A DNA stretch of 64,000 nt from NCBI GenBank assembly GCA_947311845.1, contig CAMZMU010000089.1, positions 21,570,438 through 21,634,437 on the forward strand, given 5' to 3'. The notes under the pieces are model-generated. The model ran no database searches. It was not told the origin of the DNA and saw only the letters and a list, made by a program, of their open reading frames with translations. Positions within the stretch are counted from its first letter, which is position 1; each line of letters opens with the position of its first letter. The DNA comes from Poa pratensis. Taxonomy: Eukaryota > Streptophyta > Magnoliopsida > Poales > Poaceae. Below are positions 34,118-45,653 of the stretch, piece by piece. Both the position numbers and the translations under genes were made by a program.

Positions 34118-36287
34118 ATGAAGAAAACAGACAAATTCGAGTGGACACCCGAAGCACAAGCAGCCTTTGAAGATCTCAAGCGAGTACTGACAAACCCTCC
34201 AATCTTGGTGGCACCCAATGAGCGCGAGCCGTTGTTTCTATACGTCTCTGCGACTAATCGGGTGGTCAGCACTGTCCTGGTGGTTGAGCGCATGGAAGAG
34301 GGACACCCGCATGGCGTACAGAGACCCGTCTACTATCTTAGCGAGGTCCTCTCAGTATCAAAACAGCGGTACCCGCATTATCAAAAGCTAGCCTACGCTG
34401 TATTCATGTCTTCACGAAAGGTGGCACACTACTTTGCTGAGCACCCGATCATTGTTGTTAGCTCGGCAGGGCTGCGAGACATCCTCACAAACCCCGATGC
34501 AACCGGGCGGGTCGCCAAGTGGGTCATCGAGTTGGGGCCTCGAGACATCCGTTACGAGCACCCGAAGGCAATCAAGGCACAAGTCCTTCCTGATTTCACC
34601 ACCGAGTGGATTGAAGCCCAGCTACCCGACGTTCCGGACTTGTCCAATTCTTGGACAATGTATTTCGATGGGTCGAAGAAGCATGAAGGCGCAGGCGCAG
34701 GCGTCATTCTGATATCACCAAAAGGCGACAAGCTCCGCTACGTCCTACAGATGGACTTCCCCACACCCTCAAACAACGAAGCAGAATACGAGGGACTCCT
34801 GCATGGCATGCGGATGGCAAAAGCATGTGGCTGCACTCGACTCATGATCTATGGCGACTCGAACCTGGTGGTGCAGCAAACTATGAAGGCCTGTGATGCT
34901 ACAGCAGATAACATGATCGCCTATCGCGACCTGTACAACATCATGGAAGGCAGCTTTGACGGGTGCGAGCTGCGCCATATTGGGCGCGAAAGCAATGAAG
35001 AAGCAGACAAACTCGCCAACATCGGCTCCACAAAGGCACAAGTACCACCCGGTGTCTTCCTCGAGAAAATCGAGCATCGCTCCATCAAAACAAAGCAAAA
35101 AGCAGAGTCGAAAACTCCGACCGCGCAAACTGCAGCCCAGAGCGCTGCACCCAGCGTCAATGATCCACCAGTCGAAGTTTTCCTGGTTGAGCCAACATGG
35201 ACGCATCGGTTCCTGGCATACCTGAAGAACGGCGAGCTTCCAGAAGACGTAGCAGAAGCGCGGCGGGTGGCCAGACGCGCAAAAGCATACACCATCATCA
35301 ACGGTGAACTATACAAGCGCAGCATCTCTGGGATACTTCAGAGGTGCATAGCACACGAAGATGGTGAGGCCATCCTTCGAGACATACACGCAGGGACCTG
35401 CGGACATCATGCGAGCAGTCGAGCTCTCGTAGCAAAAGCCTTTCGAGCGGGGTTCTACTGGCCCACTGCGCTCAGGGACGCGGAGGACATCGTCAGAAAG
35501 TGCGTCGGCTGTCAGAAATTTGCGACTAAGCCGCACGCACCTGCGTCAGAGCTGAAGACAATCCCGTTGGCGTGGCCTTTCGCCCAATGGGGACTCGACA
35601 TGGTCGGGCCACTCAAGAAATCCTCTCGGGGCGGACACACTCACCTCCTGGTAGCAGTCGACAAATTCACCAAGTGGATCGAAGCGGTCCCCATCACAAG
35701 TTCGACTGCCTCCACCGCGGTCAATTTTATCAAGTCCATCATATACCGCTTTGGCGTCCCTCATAGCATCATCACGGACAACGGCACCAACTTCACGGCA
35801 GAAGAGTTCAAGGACTTCTGCAAGGACCAAGGGATCAAGCTCAACTACGCATCGGTGGCGCACCCGCAGTCGAACGGTCAGGTGGAAAAGGCAAACGGAC
35901 TCGTATGCAGCGGACTCAAGAAGCGACTCTTGGTCCCACTCAAACGAGCAGCAGGTGCATGGGTTGAAGAACTGCCATCTGTCCTATGGAGCCTCCGCAC
36001 AACTCCAAATAGGTCGACACAGTACACGCCCTTCTTCATGGTGTACGGAGCAGAGGCAGTCTTGCCGTTTGACATTCGATTCGACGCACCAAGAGTCACC
36101 GCATACGACGAGGACGACGCGGAAGAAGCACTCGAAGACGGCGTCGACACATTGGACGAGGCCCGCGACATCGCCCTTGCCCGTACAGCTGTTTACCAGC
36201 AGAGCCTCCGTAACTATCATAGCCGCCGACTGCGCACTCGATCCTTCATGGTGGGTGATCTGGTCCTTCGCCTGAAGCAGAAGAAGG
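34055..36287 (+). CDS. Gypsy RNase H and integrase, C-terminally truncated
   Basis: Open throughout. RT-associated RNase H is seen in YLYVSATNRVVS-like FLYVSATNRVVSTVLV. The second (archaeal-type) RNase H has the MYFDGS, EAEY, GDSNLV and EADKLAN acidic motifs. The H2C2 integrase zinc finger is H-x3-H-like GTCGHHASSRA and CVGCQKF. The integrase core has WGLDMVGP (first D), ITDNGTNF (second D) and NGQVEKANG (E). After VGDLVLRLKQKK the reading continues into foreign sequence to a stop at 36466, so the normal C-terminal integrase domain is missing. Confidence 0.85.
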
Positions 36288-36289
36288 TG

Positions 36290-36651
36290 CCACCGCGTCC
36301 TCCGCTAGAAGCAGCCAGGAATCGCGGTCGCGGGCGCCACAACATCGCGTGGATGCGTGCCGGGGCCGCGTCGTCCGCCTCCGCCTCTGGCCGGTTCGAT
36401 GTCGGAGCCGTCTCCGCCGTTGAGGCCGAGGAGCTTGTCCGTCGTCCGGTGTTCACAAGGTGGTAAGAACATCTAGAATCAAAGAAGAATATTTTGGTGC
36501 TCACCTTTTGTTGGTTGAGGTTTTCGATTCTCCATTTGTCTTACCGATTAGCGCAGATGTATGTCTCTGTTCTTCTTCTGAACGATGGATACATCCTGTG
36601 TTCTTGCGTCTTTCTTACCGAATTCGCTCCGTGGTGAGCGTGCTGATAACG
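36290..36651 (-). mobile_element. 5' internal fragment of a Copia element
   Basis: On the minus strand, immediately next to the LTR end at 36652, the sequence reads ...AACA then CGTTATCAGCACG, a primer-binding-site motif of several plant Copia elements. About 360 bp of leader follow with no gag domain before the junction with the Gypsy integrase near 36287. Confidence 0.6.
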
Positions 36652-37112
36652 TGTTAGAAATAATCGAGAGCAAACGAGAAGGAGAGACAACAATCAATCG
36701 AACTGTGTTTATTGATCAAAGGATTGGGGTATATATACCCTATGTACATAGTCGGTAACTACTATGAATGCAGGTGGGATGGGACCGGGACGTCCGTTCC
36801 CATCAAGATTATTAACCCCACTTATCCCGTTGTCCCATCTTTCATTTATCCGACAAACAAAAATTTACTGGACTTATACGGGATGTCCCAGTTGTCCCGT
36901 TAGATCCCACCACAGAGCTACGCTTAATACATGCGATCGATCGTTCCCTGCGCGCCGCCCACGCCGGCGCAGGTCGCAGAAGTCGGCGATCGCAGCCGTC
37001 AGCGAGCTGCACGGCCGTCGCAGAAGTCGGAAAGGAGGTTGCGCTAGCGGGCCCGCGATGATGGAGAGCTCGGAGAGGAACTCGGACCGCGCCTGCTCGC
37101 CGTTGGGGTTCA

Positions 37113-37375
37113 GCGCTTCACGGCCACCATGGCGCCCGTGTACACCACGCCGAACGCGCCGTTACGGATGACGCGGGACGAGTCGAAGCCCCGCGTGGCT
37201 GCACTGAGCTCCTTGTAGGTGAACTCCCGCGGCGAACGCGTCATGGCCTCCGCCGACGCGAGGCTGTCGCGCTTCGTGGCAACCGCCGACGCGTCCGGGC
37301 TTTGCGCGGCGCGGAAGGGCCCATAGCGCGAACCCGGCGAACGCCACCGCCACGAACTCCCCGCGTCGCGGCACC
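37113..37375 (-). pseudogene. Captured L-type lectin receptor kinase fragment
   Basis: The minus frame reads a membrane-like stretch (FAGFALWALP), a linker, then REFTYKELSAATRGFDSSRV and GAFGVVYTGAMVAVKR, which is the juxtamembrane region and start of an L-type LecRK kinase domain (glycine loop, then VAVK). The loop-to-VAVK spacing is shorter than in the family, so a few residues are deleted, and the kinase ends there. No functional protein is expected. Confidence 0.75.
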
Positions 37376-37689
37376 GGTTACTGTCGTGTGCTGGTGAGGG
37401 CGCGGTCGTCGGGGTCGCTGGCGCAGCCCGGCCTCCAGCCTCGCGAGCGTCGTGCCGGTGCGCTCCACATACCAAGCGGCGCACGCCAGCTTCAGAGCCT
37501 TGATGCAGGCGGCCGGCGGCGCGCCGATGGTTAGGCTCAGGGAAGGGCGGCACCTCGCGCCGGCCCCGCGCGCGCCGGCCTCGGCGTGACCCCAGAGCGC
37601 GGGCCGCCGGACCAGATTCCGCCGCCCTCCGGCCACTCGACGGTCCTCTACTCCATGGCAGGCGCCGAAGCCCTCCATCTGCCTCCTGC

Positions 37690-37850
37690 CTTTGCTCATC
37701 AAGGAGAAGCGGCAGCGGGTCGTCGAGGGTGCCGTTGAGGCGGTTCCTGCAGAGGTCAAGCGCACGGAGCTCGCGAAGGTGGGAGAGCGGGTCGAGGGAG
37801 TGGCGCAGGTCGGCCTCCAGCGCGAGCGCCTCGTGAGCGCGGCTGCGGCG
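37690..37850 (-). pseudogene. Captured leucine-rich-repeat receptor fragment
   Basis: The minus strand encodes ALALEADLRHSLDPLSHLRE, then LRALDLCRNRLNGTL and DDPLPLL, one LRR and its flank as in LRR receptor-like kinases. It is unrelated to the neighbouring LecRK piece, so the element has at least two donor genes. Confidence 0.65.
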
Positions 37851-38228
37851 AGCAGCTCGGCCTCGGCCGAGGCGGGCACAGCCCGGTCGGCCGAAGAACG
37901 CTGCGTCGCGGTCGGTGGAAGGGGATAGATAGCGTGTCCCTGTCGCTGGATGTGTCGGGATATTTGGGCTTCCCGTGGGCTAATTGGGCTCGTCCCGTTG
38001 AGTCCCGTACGGGATAAGCGGTTGTTTATAGCGGGATAACTGGGTGTAGTACGATGGGATGGGACGCGGGACTGACGGCACGCCCGTCCCACTTGCAACC
38101 ATAGTAACTACAATGATAGTCGGTAACTAAAGGGACGCGTCCGTACGGACACAACCGTCCGGACGGACACAGAGAGGCGCCTGTACAAACGGACACGTCC
38201 GTACGGCGTTGGACATCTATTTCTAACA

Positions 38229-38690
38229 AAAGTAAAAGGCCCAGCTTAACCAATTTACTTGGCACAAGTATCTTACAACCGGTGGGTGCTGCGATCTGGC
38301 GCTCTCGTTTCGCTCGGTATTGCTGGATGAGATGCAGAGGCCCATATATATAGCGATCTCGTTTCGCTCAGCCCATTTAGTATCGAAGCGCCAAACTAGC
38401 GTACGTGCTCTGTACGAGAGCTACGCCACGGCATGAGCTTGTCCTACACTCCTACCTGTACGTCTAGAATGGAGGAGAGCAGCTATTTAAACCGGTGCGT
38501 GTCTTATTAAAGCAACGAGGTGCGACTAAAAAATGGAGCTGCATGAGCTGTACACGGACACAGGCGACGGACGTTGCTGTCAGCATGCATATAGACGCGC
38601 GCGTACAGTCCGCTGAGTGGTATCAGCATGACACAATACTCACACGCAAAACTAGCTTATGTCCGGAATGCATGAAACGTCTTTGATGAA
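38229..38690. other. Intergenic
   Basis: Contains two related pieces CTCTCGTTTCGCTC at about 38301 and 38367 and a CATATATATAG motif at 38342. No gene. Confidence 0.35.
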
Positions 38691-40440
38691 TTTGCACAGT
38701 ACTTAGTGTGTTATTTGCGAGGAACAAATCAAGATTAAAAAGGAGAACAAAAAATTCAGATAAAAATAAGCAGAAGTTTTGTTTAGCAGAAACTATTTTG
38801 TACAGCAAGAGGAACAAATTATCTATACCAAGGAACAAGTACTAATACACCTAGGAACGAAAAGAATACATTATGGGGAACAAAAAGTTGTGAAAACTAA
38901 GGGAACACAGATTTGCTCTGTGGAACAATATTTTAGTATCCGTGGAATAAAAATAAATAGAAAAAGGAACGACATTTTGCGCTGAGCGGAAGAAAGTCTT
39001 AACGCACGAGGAACAAAAAATATTGTGTCTGATGAACAAATTATGTCTACACGGGGAACAAAGAAATATTCAAGGAACAAATCATGTCTACATGGGGAAC
39101 AAGCAATAGTATCTGAAGAACAAACCATGTCTACATGGGAAACAAGCAATAGTATCCGAAGAACAAACCATGTCTACACGGGGAACAGAGAAAAAATGTT
39201 TGAGAAACAAATCATGTCTACACTGGAACAAAAAATTGTTGAAGGAACAAAGCATGTCTACACAGGGAACAAACATAGTGTCTGAGGAACAAAACATGTC
39301 TACTCAAAGAACAAATCATGTCTTCATGGGAACAAACAATAGTGTCTAAGGAACAAACTATGTCTACACGGGGAACAAAGAAATATTCAAGAAACAAATC
39401 ATGTCTACATGGGAACAAGCAATAGTATTCGAGGAACAAACCATGTCTACACGGGGAACAGAGAAAAAAGTGTCCGAAAAATAAATCATGTCCACACTGG
39501 AACAAAAAATTGTTGAAATAACAAATCATGTCTACACGCGGAACAAAAAAAAGTGACTCAGGAACAAATCATGTTTACACGGAGAACAAAAAAGTGTGTG
39601 AGGAACAAATAATATCTACACAGGAACAAAAGTTTTTGTTGAAGGAACAAATTAGGTCTACACGGGGAACAAAACATAGTGTCTGAGAAACAAATCAGAT
39701 CTACTCTACGAACAAAATATACTGTCTGGGGAACAAATCATGTCTACGCCGGAAAAAAACGTCTGAGGAACAAATCATGTCTGGATGGGGAACAAATTTC
39801 GGAGGAACAAATCATGTCTACATGAAGAACAAAAACTTGTGTCCGAGGAACAAATCATGTCTACAAAAAAAGTGGCCGAGGAACAAATCATGTCTATACC
39901 GGGAACAAAAAAAGTATCCGAGGAACAAATCATGTATACATGGGGAACAAAAATTGTTTCCGAGGAACAAGTCATGTCTACACGGGGAACAAAAAAGTGT
40001 CTGAGGAACAAATTATTTCTACGTGGGGAACAAAAAATAGTGTCCGAGGAACAAATCATTTCTACATGAGGAACAAAAATAGTGTCCGAGAAACGAATCT
40101 TATCTTCATTGGAACAAAAAATAGTGGTCGAGGAACAAATCATGTCTACAAGGGAACAAAAAATATTGTCCGAGGAACAAATCATTTCTAAATGAATGAA
40201 GGAACAAATAATTATACACATGGGAACAAAAAAACATTGTAGGGAACAAAAAAAAATCCAAGAACAAAAGGAACAAATATTATACACCTAGAAACAAAAA
40301 ATGTAAACCTAGGAACAAAAAGTACATATAGTAACTAAATTTTGTATAATTAATTTTTATACTAAGAGGAACAAATTTCTGGAAAAGGGAAGAAATATTT
40401 ATACACCCAGGAACAAAAAGGTACACCAAAGAGATCAAAA
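38690..40440. repeat. Minisatellite, unit about 40-46 bp, with higher-order repeat
   Basis: About 1.7 kb of diverged tandem copies of GAGGAACAAATCATGTCTAC plus ACGGGGAACAAAAAATAGTG; the core GAACAAATCATGTCTACA recurs roughly thirty times in one orientation. Within it, a block of several units starting at 39046 recurs at 39363 (317-bp period) with the same sequence of unit variants, which is higher-order structure. The ORFs on both strands are by-products. Confidence 0.95.
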
Positions 40441-40690
40441 GGTAAATAAGTACTTAAAAAGAAAAAAAGAAAAGAAAAACTAGGAAAAAGAAAAAAAGAT
40501 GAAAGAAACATATGAAAGAAAAAACAAAAACGTACGGGCGAAACATTTTTTAGAATAAAGAAACAAATTGTTATTCATCTGGAAACAAAACATACCAAAA
40601 AGAAGAAAAATGAAAAAATGAAAAGAAAAAAGAAAGAAAACAAAAAGACCAAAAAAAATTGAAAAAGAAAGAAAAAGAAAGAGAAACACG
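40440..40690. repeat. Purine-rich (GAAA)n-like tract
   Basis: Low-complexity A/G strand (GAAAAAGAAAAAAAGATGAA and similar) following the minisatellite. Confidence 0.8.
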
Positions 40691-41189
40691 GAAACGAAAG
40701 AACCATCGGGTAGACTGGAACCGAACCAGCGACCACCAGTAAAAATCTGACTAGAAACATGTACATATACTTAGAGCAGCGAACAGAAACATGCACGTAC
40801 ACGCTACCACGCGAAATGATGTTCTTAGGAAGCAGTATCGCACGTATGGGCCGCGGCCCAGGAAGGCAGGCGTGTGGGCGAAACGGGGGTACGAATCACC
40901 CGGGCGATGCTGAGGGATTCCCCAACCGGTGGCCGAGCCAGGAATTAACATGAGCCGGGGTGAACATATAATTCGGCAACTTTAACACCTTTTAAGGCAC
41001 AAAACTAAAAGGGTCCAGGAGGATTCAATTTTCACGATTCATGAAGTACAACTAGCAACAACGTGATAACACATAAAACTACCAACATGGACTCCCCATT
41101 TGTGTTACTCAATTGGATGCCACCATATAAATATTCTAAGACATATCTACAACACGTGACAAAATTATTAGTCTAAATATTAGCACATA
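40691..41189. other. Intergenic
   Basis: No gene or element ends recognised. Confidence 0.35.
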
Positions 41190-41331
41190 CTCCCCCGTTC
41201 CAAATTATATAATGTTTGAGATATTTCGGTATGGATTACATACGGACTTAGATGAGTGAATCTACACGCTATAACACGTCTAGATACATCAGGAAAAAGT
41301 TAAAATATCTAATATTTCGAAACGGAGCTAG
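41190..41331. mobile_element. Diverged Stowaway MITE
   Basis: The CTCCCCCGTTCCAAATTATA end and degenerate right end TTTCGAAACGGAGCTAG are flanked by TA. The interior has AGATACATCAGG typical of these elements. Confidence 0.6.
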
Positions 41332-41419
41332 TATATAATAATAGTTCTACCTTTTCATAAGATGGTATCATACCATTACCTTGTACTAGGTAAATTTGGT
41401 GCGGCCGCACCGCCGCACC

Positions 41420-43930
41420 CGTGTGGAATAATTCAAAATTGAAATCGGTGCCATTTAAAATTTACGTATATTTGAGAATCATTCGAATGCAAAGAGAGTT
41501 TGTGTTTGAAAATTGTATAGATTACGAAATTTTGTCGAATTGGATTTTTTTTTTACATTTTAATTACTTTCACATTAGTAAAATGGTTAGAATTGAAAGG
41601 CAAATGAAATTTTAAAATATTCTAATGTGTTTGTAGTGTTATAGCGGTAGAATTGAATTTTGGGAAATGTCCACGTCTTTGAAGTGTGTAGATTTGAAAA
41701 TTGTCGAATTGCAATCAAAGTTTGCGGTTAAAACTTGTTTAGGTGTCGAAATTAGTTCAGAAGATTTGGAAGATATTTTGAAAATTTGGAGTAGCTAAAT
41801 TTGGAATTTGATTAGTTTTGGCGTATTTTTTATGGGAACAGTCTTAAAATTTGTTAAAGTCCGAACTTTTTTGGGCATATTATTTACATTTTTTTAGGAC
41901 GGAATGTTTGTGCAACTTTTGTGTGAGAACTTTGAAAGTTCGTTAGGTTTGTTTTTTTATTATATTATTGGAAATTGTTTGGAATTCGTAGGAAGCTTTT
42001 GTTCGCTACAAATGCTTAGATTTCAAAATTGATGAAGTTAGGAAATTATTACGTGTTGAATTGTTTCCAAGTTTGTAAAATAGTCATGTTCGAAAGACTG
42101 TCATTTTGATATTGTCTAGTATTTTTTTTGGATGATCAATTATGGAAATGTTTCCATTTTATGTTTTTTGGTTTGAAATGATTATTGCAAATGATTGTGT
42201 TTTTTTTTTGGTGTTTTTTTTGTGAAGTTGGTTGGAATGACTATTATTTCAAGAAAAGGTCTCGAAGAATGTAAAGTGGTTATTTTGATTTGTGCAAATG
42301 GTTTTAAATTGGTTAAATTTTTTTTTTTGAGTTGCATTTGAAAAGTTCTGGGAAATTGTAAATTTGATTTCCACTCCCGTGATTGGTGCATCATTTTGCT
42401 CAAATTTGGCTAAATCCATTACGAAGGATTTTTTTTTTGCAAATAATGTTTAGAGGGAGGGCATTTGAACTTTCTTGAAGTGCTTACCGAATTTGAATTT
42501 GAAGACATGTTTGTTTTTTTGGCCATAAGTAGGTAGTATTTATTTTTATGCATATTCTTTCTGGTGGACGAATGTTGATATTTAAAAATTGTGTAGATTT
42601 GAGAATCGTTGGAATGCAAAGAGAGCTTGTGTTTGGAATTTTTTTTAGATTTCGAAAATTGGTCGAATTGGAAAGTTATGTAGTTTTGAATAATTTGACG
42701 GTAATAAAATGGTTAGATTTGCAAAGTAGCTGAAATTTAAGAATATTCAAATTTGTTTGCCGTGCTATGACGGTAGGACTGAAATTTGAAAATAGACTTG
42801 GATATTGTCGGAATGCAGAGAAAGCTTATGGCTAAAATTTGTTCAGATCCAGAAATTAGTTCAAAAGATTTGGAAGACATTTGAAAGTTTCAAATAGCCA
42901 ATTTTGAAAGTTGAATTCTGTTGGTGTAAATTTTGTGGGGCCGTGCCCGTGCAATTAAATTCAAATTTGGAAATGTTTTTATATTAAAGGTGTCGAAACT
43001 TGGAAATCATTGAAATGCAAAGAGAATGTACGTTCGAAAAAATGTTCAAATTTCGAGAAATGTCTTTTGGTAAAATTTAAATTTGGGAAAATATCTTTTT
43101 TTAGAAAGTGTAGAAATTTGGAAAATTGTTGATTTTATATTGGATGTTTAATTTAGCCCAATAATTAGAGGAAATACATTATCTGACAATTTTCGAAATT
43201 TAATTTAAATCCAATTCATAATTAGAGGATATGAATTTGATTTTTGTTGCAAATAATGTTTAGAGGAAGTGCATTTGGATTTTTCTTGAATTTTTTACCA
43301 AATTGTAATTGTAAAACATACTCGTTGGTTGGCATAAATAGCAGATGTTATTTTTTTTTGGAAACATGTTTGTTTTTTGTCATAAGTTGCTAGTATTTAT
43401 CTTTCCGATCAGTGGCATATGTTATTTATATTTTTCAAATTCAATCCATGATAAAGGATATGAATTTGTTATTTGTTTGCAAAAAATGTTTACAGGAAGT
43501 GCATTTGGATTTCTTGAAATGTTGACCAAATTGGAATTTGAAGACATGTTTGTTTTCTTGCCATAAGTAGGTAGTATTTATTTTTTCCGATCGTTCGGAT
43601 GCGTTATGCCTGTTTTTCCGATGGACGAAATGGACAAATTTGAAAGGCACTTAAAACTTTGAACGCGTTATGCGTGTTTTTCCGATGGACGAAATGGATA
43701 AATTTGGAAGGCACTTAAAACGTTGAAATATTCAAATTTGAATTTTTATCGTGGTACTCAAAATTTTGAAATATTCAAATTTGAATTTTTATCGTGTGGT
43801 ATGAGTAGTCACCATTTATTTTTTTGTGGCCACTTTATTGATTTATTGTATTGTCGTAGTGGATATATTTAAATCTAAATTTATTGATTTTACAGTATTT
43901 AACAGGGAGGAAAAAAAACAAAAACAAAAA
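41420..43930. repeat. AT-rich block of diverged long direct repeats
   Basis: A large module recurs: about 41440-41825 resembles 42575-42930 (both with AATGCAAAGAGAG, AAATGGTTAGA, GGAAGA-ATTTGAAA). A second module (AATGTTTAGAGG...GAAGACATGTTTGTTTT...GGTAGTATTTATT) recurs near 42440, 43250 and 43480. A 64-bp unit starting GCGTTATGC is doubled at 43601 and 43665. There is no coding potential and the family is unknown. Confidence 0.65.
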
Positions 43931-43939
43931 ACGAAAAAG

Positions 43940-44465
43940 GAAAAATCTGACGCGTGGGCCCCTGTGACGTCGTGATGACGTCACAGTGGCCAGAGCGGGG
44001 CGGATCGGCCGCGGCGGCGCCGTCGACGCCGGCGTCGCGTTACCGCGAGCTAAGACGCGAGCGAGCGCGTGTCAGACGCGCCTCGTCGCGCGTTATCCGT
44101 AGGTGGCGGTGCCGCCGGTTTTGGGTCGCCGGAGCAGCGCCGGCAACGCGCGGACGCGGCGGAGGTCAGCGGGAGTGGCGGCGGCGATTCCGGCGCCTGC
44201 GCGGCGTCCCGGCGGGCGATCTGCGGCGAGTAGGGGAGGAAACGACGACGCAGCTCTCCGTAGGCTTCGATCTGTCTGGAGAGGGGCGTAGAGGCGGTGC
44301 GGCGCGTCGGCGGCCGCGCCGAGTTCGCCGCCGCGCGGGAGGAAGGAAGGAGAAAGGTGGGGTGTGGCGTTTTTTTTTGCGCGGAAGTCCCTGCGGTTTC
44401 CATAATTTGCATATTAGCCCTTCTACGTGTAAAGGCTGGGACCGCTCCGCATTTTACAGTTAACT
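43940..44465. other. GC-rich segment with abrupt composition change
   Basis: Composition flips from very AT-rich to very GC-rich at about 43940. A GTGACGTC/GACGTCAC inverted pair sits at 43963-43983. The Arg-rich ORF here lacks any recognisable domain and is probably not a gene. Confidence 0.4.
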
Positions 44466-44767
44466 GAAGACGCTTTTCATTAAAACGACACGTTGACCGT
44501 CCGCTGGCCGTCGGATGCGCGATCGACGGCGCGGAGGCACGGAGGAACTGTAGAAGTGCAGCACTGTAGTTAGCACAGTGCCGCGCGGTTGGGGGCGACG
44601 TGGCCGTCTCCTGGCCGTTGGATCGGTCGATCGGAGGGCACAGAAAAGGGGGTGACGTGGGCAGGCTGAGGGGAGGCTGAGATTCTCAACTTTGATATAT
44701 AGATAGATTTGTGCCAGCGAGACGAGATTGTCGAGGTTGATGACCTCGACGGTCGGGAGAATATCTA

Positions 44768-45164
44768 GAGCACCCAGCCATGTGGTGCTTACAGTGCACC
44801 GGACACGGTAGCACAATCCAAATTGTTTGAAAAAAAATCTGAAACTTATCTAGCACATTCACACAACATCAATGTATGTTGTCACCAAATTTCAGATAAA
44901 ATCTGAAACATTATTGGAGATATAAAAATGACAAATTTGACATCAATGTTATAATGGGCCAAACCTGAAGCCCAACTTATGTTATGTACTATTTAGTGTT
45001 GAACTTGTCATTTTTTCGAAGCTATGTTTCAATTTAAAGTTTTGTGACAACACACATTCATGTTGTTGTTTGAATGTGCGAAATCTTGTTTATATTTTTT
45101 CGAACATTTTAAAATGTGCTACGCTAGTTTGGTGCACCGGTAGCACTGCAAGGCTGGGTGCACC
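44768..45164. mobile_element. MITE with GGTGCACCCAGCC-type TIR
   Basis: The left end GAGCACCCAGCCATGTGGTG matches the reverse complement of the right end (GGTGCACCCAGCCTTGCAGT), with continued similarity for about 50 bp including GGTAGCAC. It is about 397 bp and non-coding. No clear target duplication, so the superfamily is unassigned. Confidence 0.65.
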
Positions 45165-45653
45165 ATATACATTCCCCTCCATGATCCTCATAGGAATGAA
45201 AACATAGCATAATATTATTGCCATTAATCTTTCCAAATATCCATTTCTCAACATAGCAAATTATCAAATCACTGAGCCAGTCATCACCTATCTTGTTTTG
45301 TAGATCTGTCTTTATAACATTTATGACTGAGAAAACTCAGAATCCAACCAAACCCCAAGCCATTTTTTATTATTTCCAGTGTTGTACTTAGGCTAAGTGC
45401 TAGGCTAAATGAACCATCCCACTGATGCATATGTTACAAAAAATCCTGCACCCTGGGTCATGGCCCCCGTTATCCGAAGCGTGGATTCGCCCCTACATCT
45501 TACCAGATTAGCATACATGTCAAACAAATATTCGACGCGGAGCTTCTCATATGCTAATGGCGCGCCACCGCCACTGGAATCTTCATGCTCCGCTCCTAGA
45601 GAGCCGGGGCAGCCACCCCTACTCCCCCGATAGTGGTGCCGCCCCTATCCTAA
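45165..45653. other. Intergenic
   Basis: No gene seen. Confidence 0.35.

Larger units (their letters stand above)
29276..36287 (+). mobile_element. Tat-type Ty3/Gypsy retrotransposon lacking its 3' LTR
   Basis: The order is LTR, PBS, gag, protease, RT, RNase H, archaeal-type RNase H, zinc-binding domain, integrase. Gypsy order (integrase last) and the second RNase H domain (MYFDGSKKHEGAGAG, NNEAEYEGLL, GDSNLVV) indicate the Tat lineage. The integrase C-terminus ends abruptly at about 36287 in unrelated Copia-like DNA, and no second LTR is found downstream. Several frame breaks and one nonsense codon make it inactive in this copy. Confidence 0.9.
36763..38103. mobile_element. hAT transposon carrying gene fragments (Pack-type)
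   Basis: The ends TATGAATGCAGGTGGGATGG and, reverse complement, TATGGTTGCAAGTGGGACGG form an imperfect 20-bp TIR. An 8-bp target duplication GTAACTAC lies at 36755-36762 and 38104-38111, diagnostic of hAT. It is 1341 bp with no transposase. The GC-rich interior (about 36960-37930) carries pieces of receptor-kinase genes. Confidence 0.9.
36652..38228 (-). repeat. Copia LTR (about 228 bp) split by a hAT element
   Basis: The ends TGTTAGAAATA and TATTTCTAACA are mirror-complementary TG...CA LTR termini. Removing the hAT element and one target copy leaves about 228 bp. A PBS lies on the 36651 side, so transcription of the parent element was leftward. Confidence 0.7.

Noticed and set aside
39025..40287. 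ORFs on both strands with Cys/Phe/Ser repeats
   Set aside because: They follow the minisatellite period and shift frame with unit length. They have no domain and are products of the repeat.
38690..40440. CRISPR-like appearance of repeats with variable spacers
   Set aside because: Units and spacers are both related and diverged, the genome is eukaryotic and no cas genes exist. It is a minisatellite.
43954..44463. 169-aa Arg-rich ORF
   Set aside because: A product of high GC content with no recognisable domain, splice context or conservation signal.
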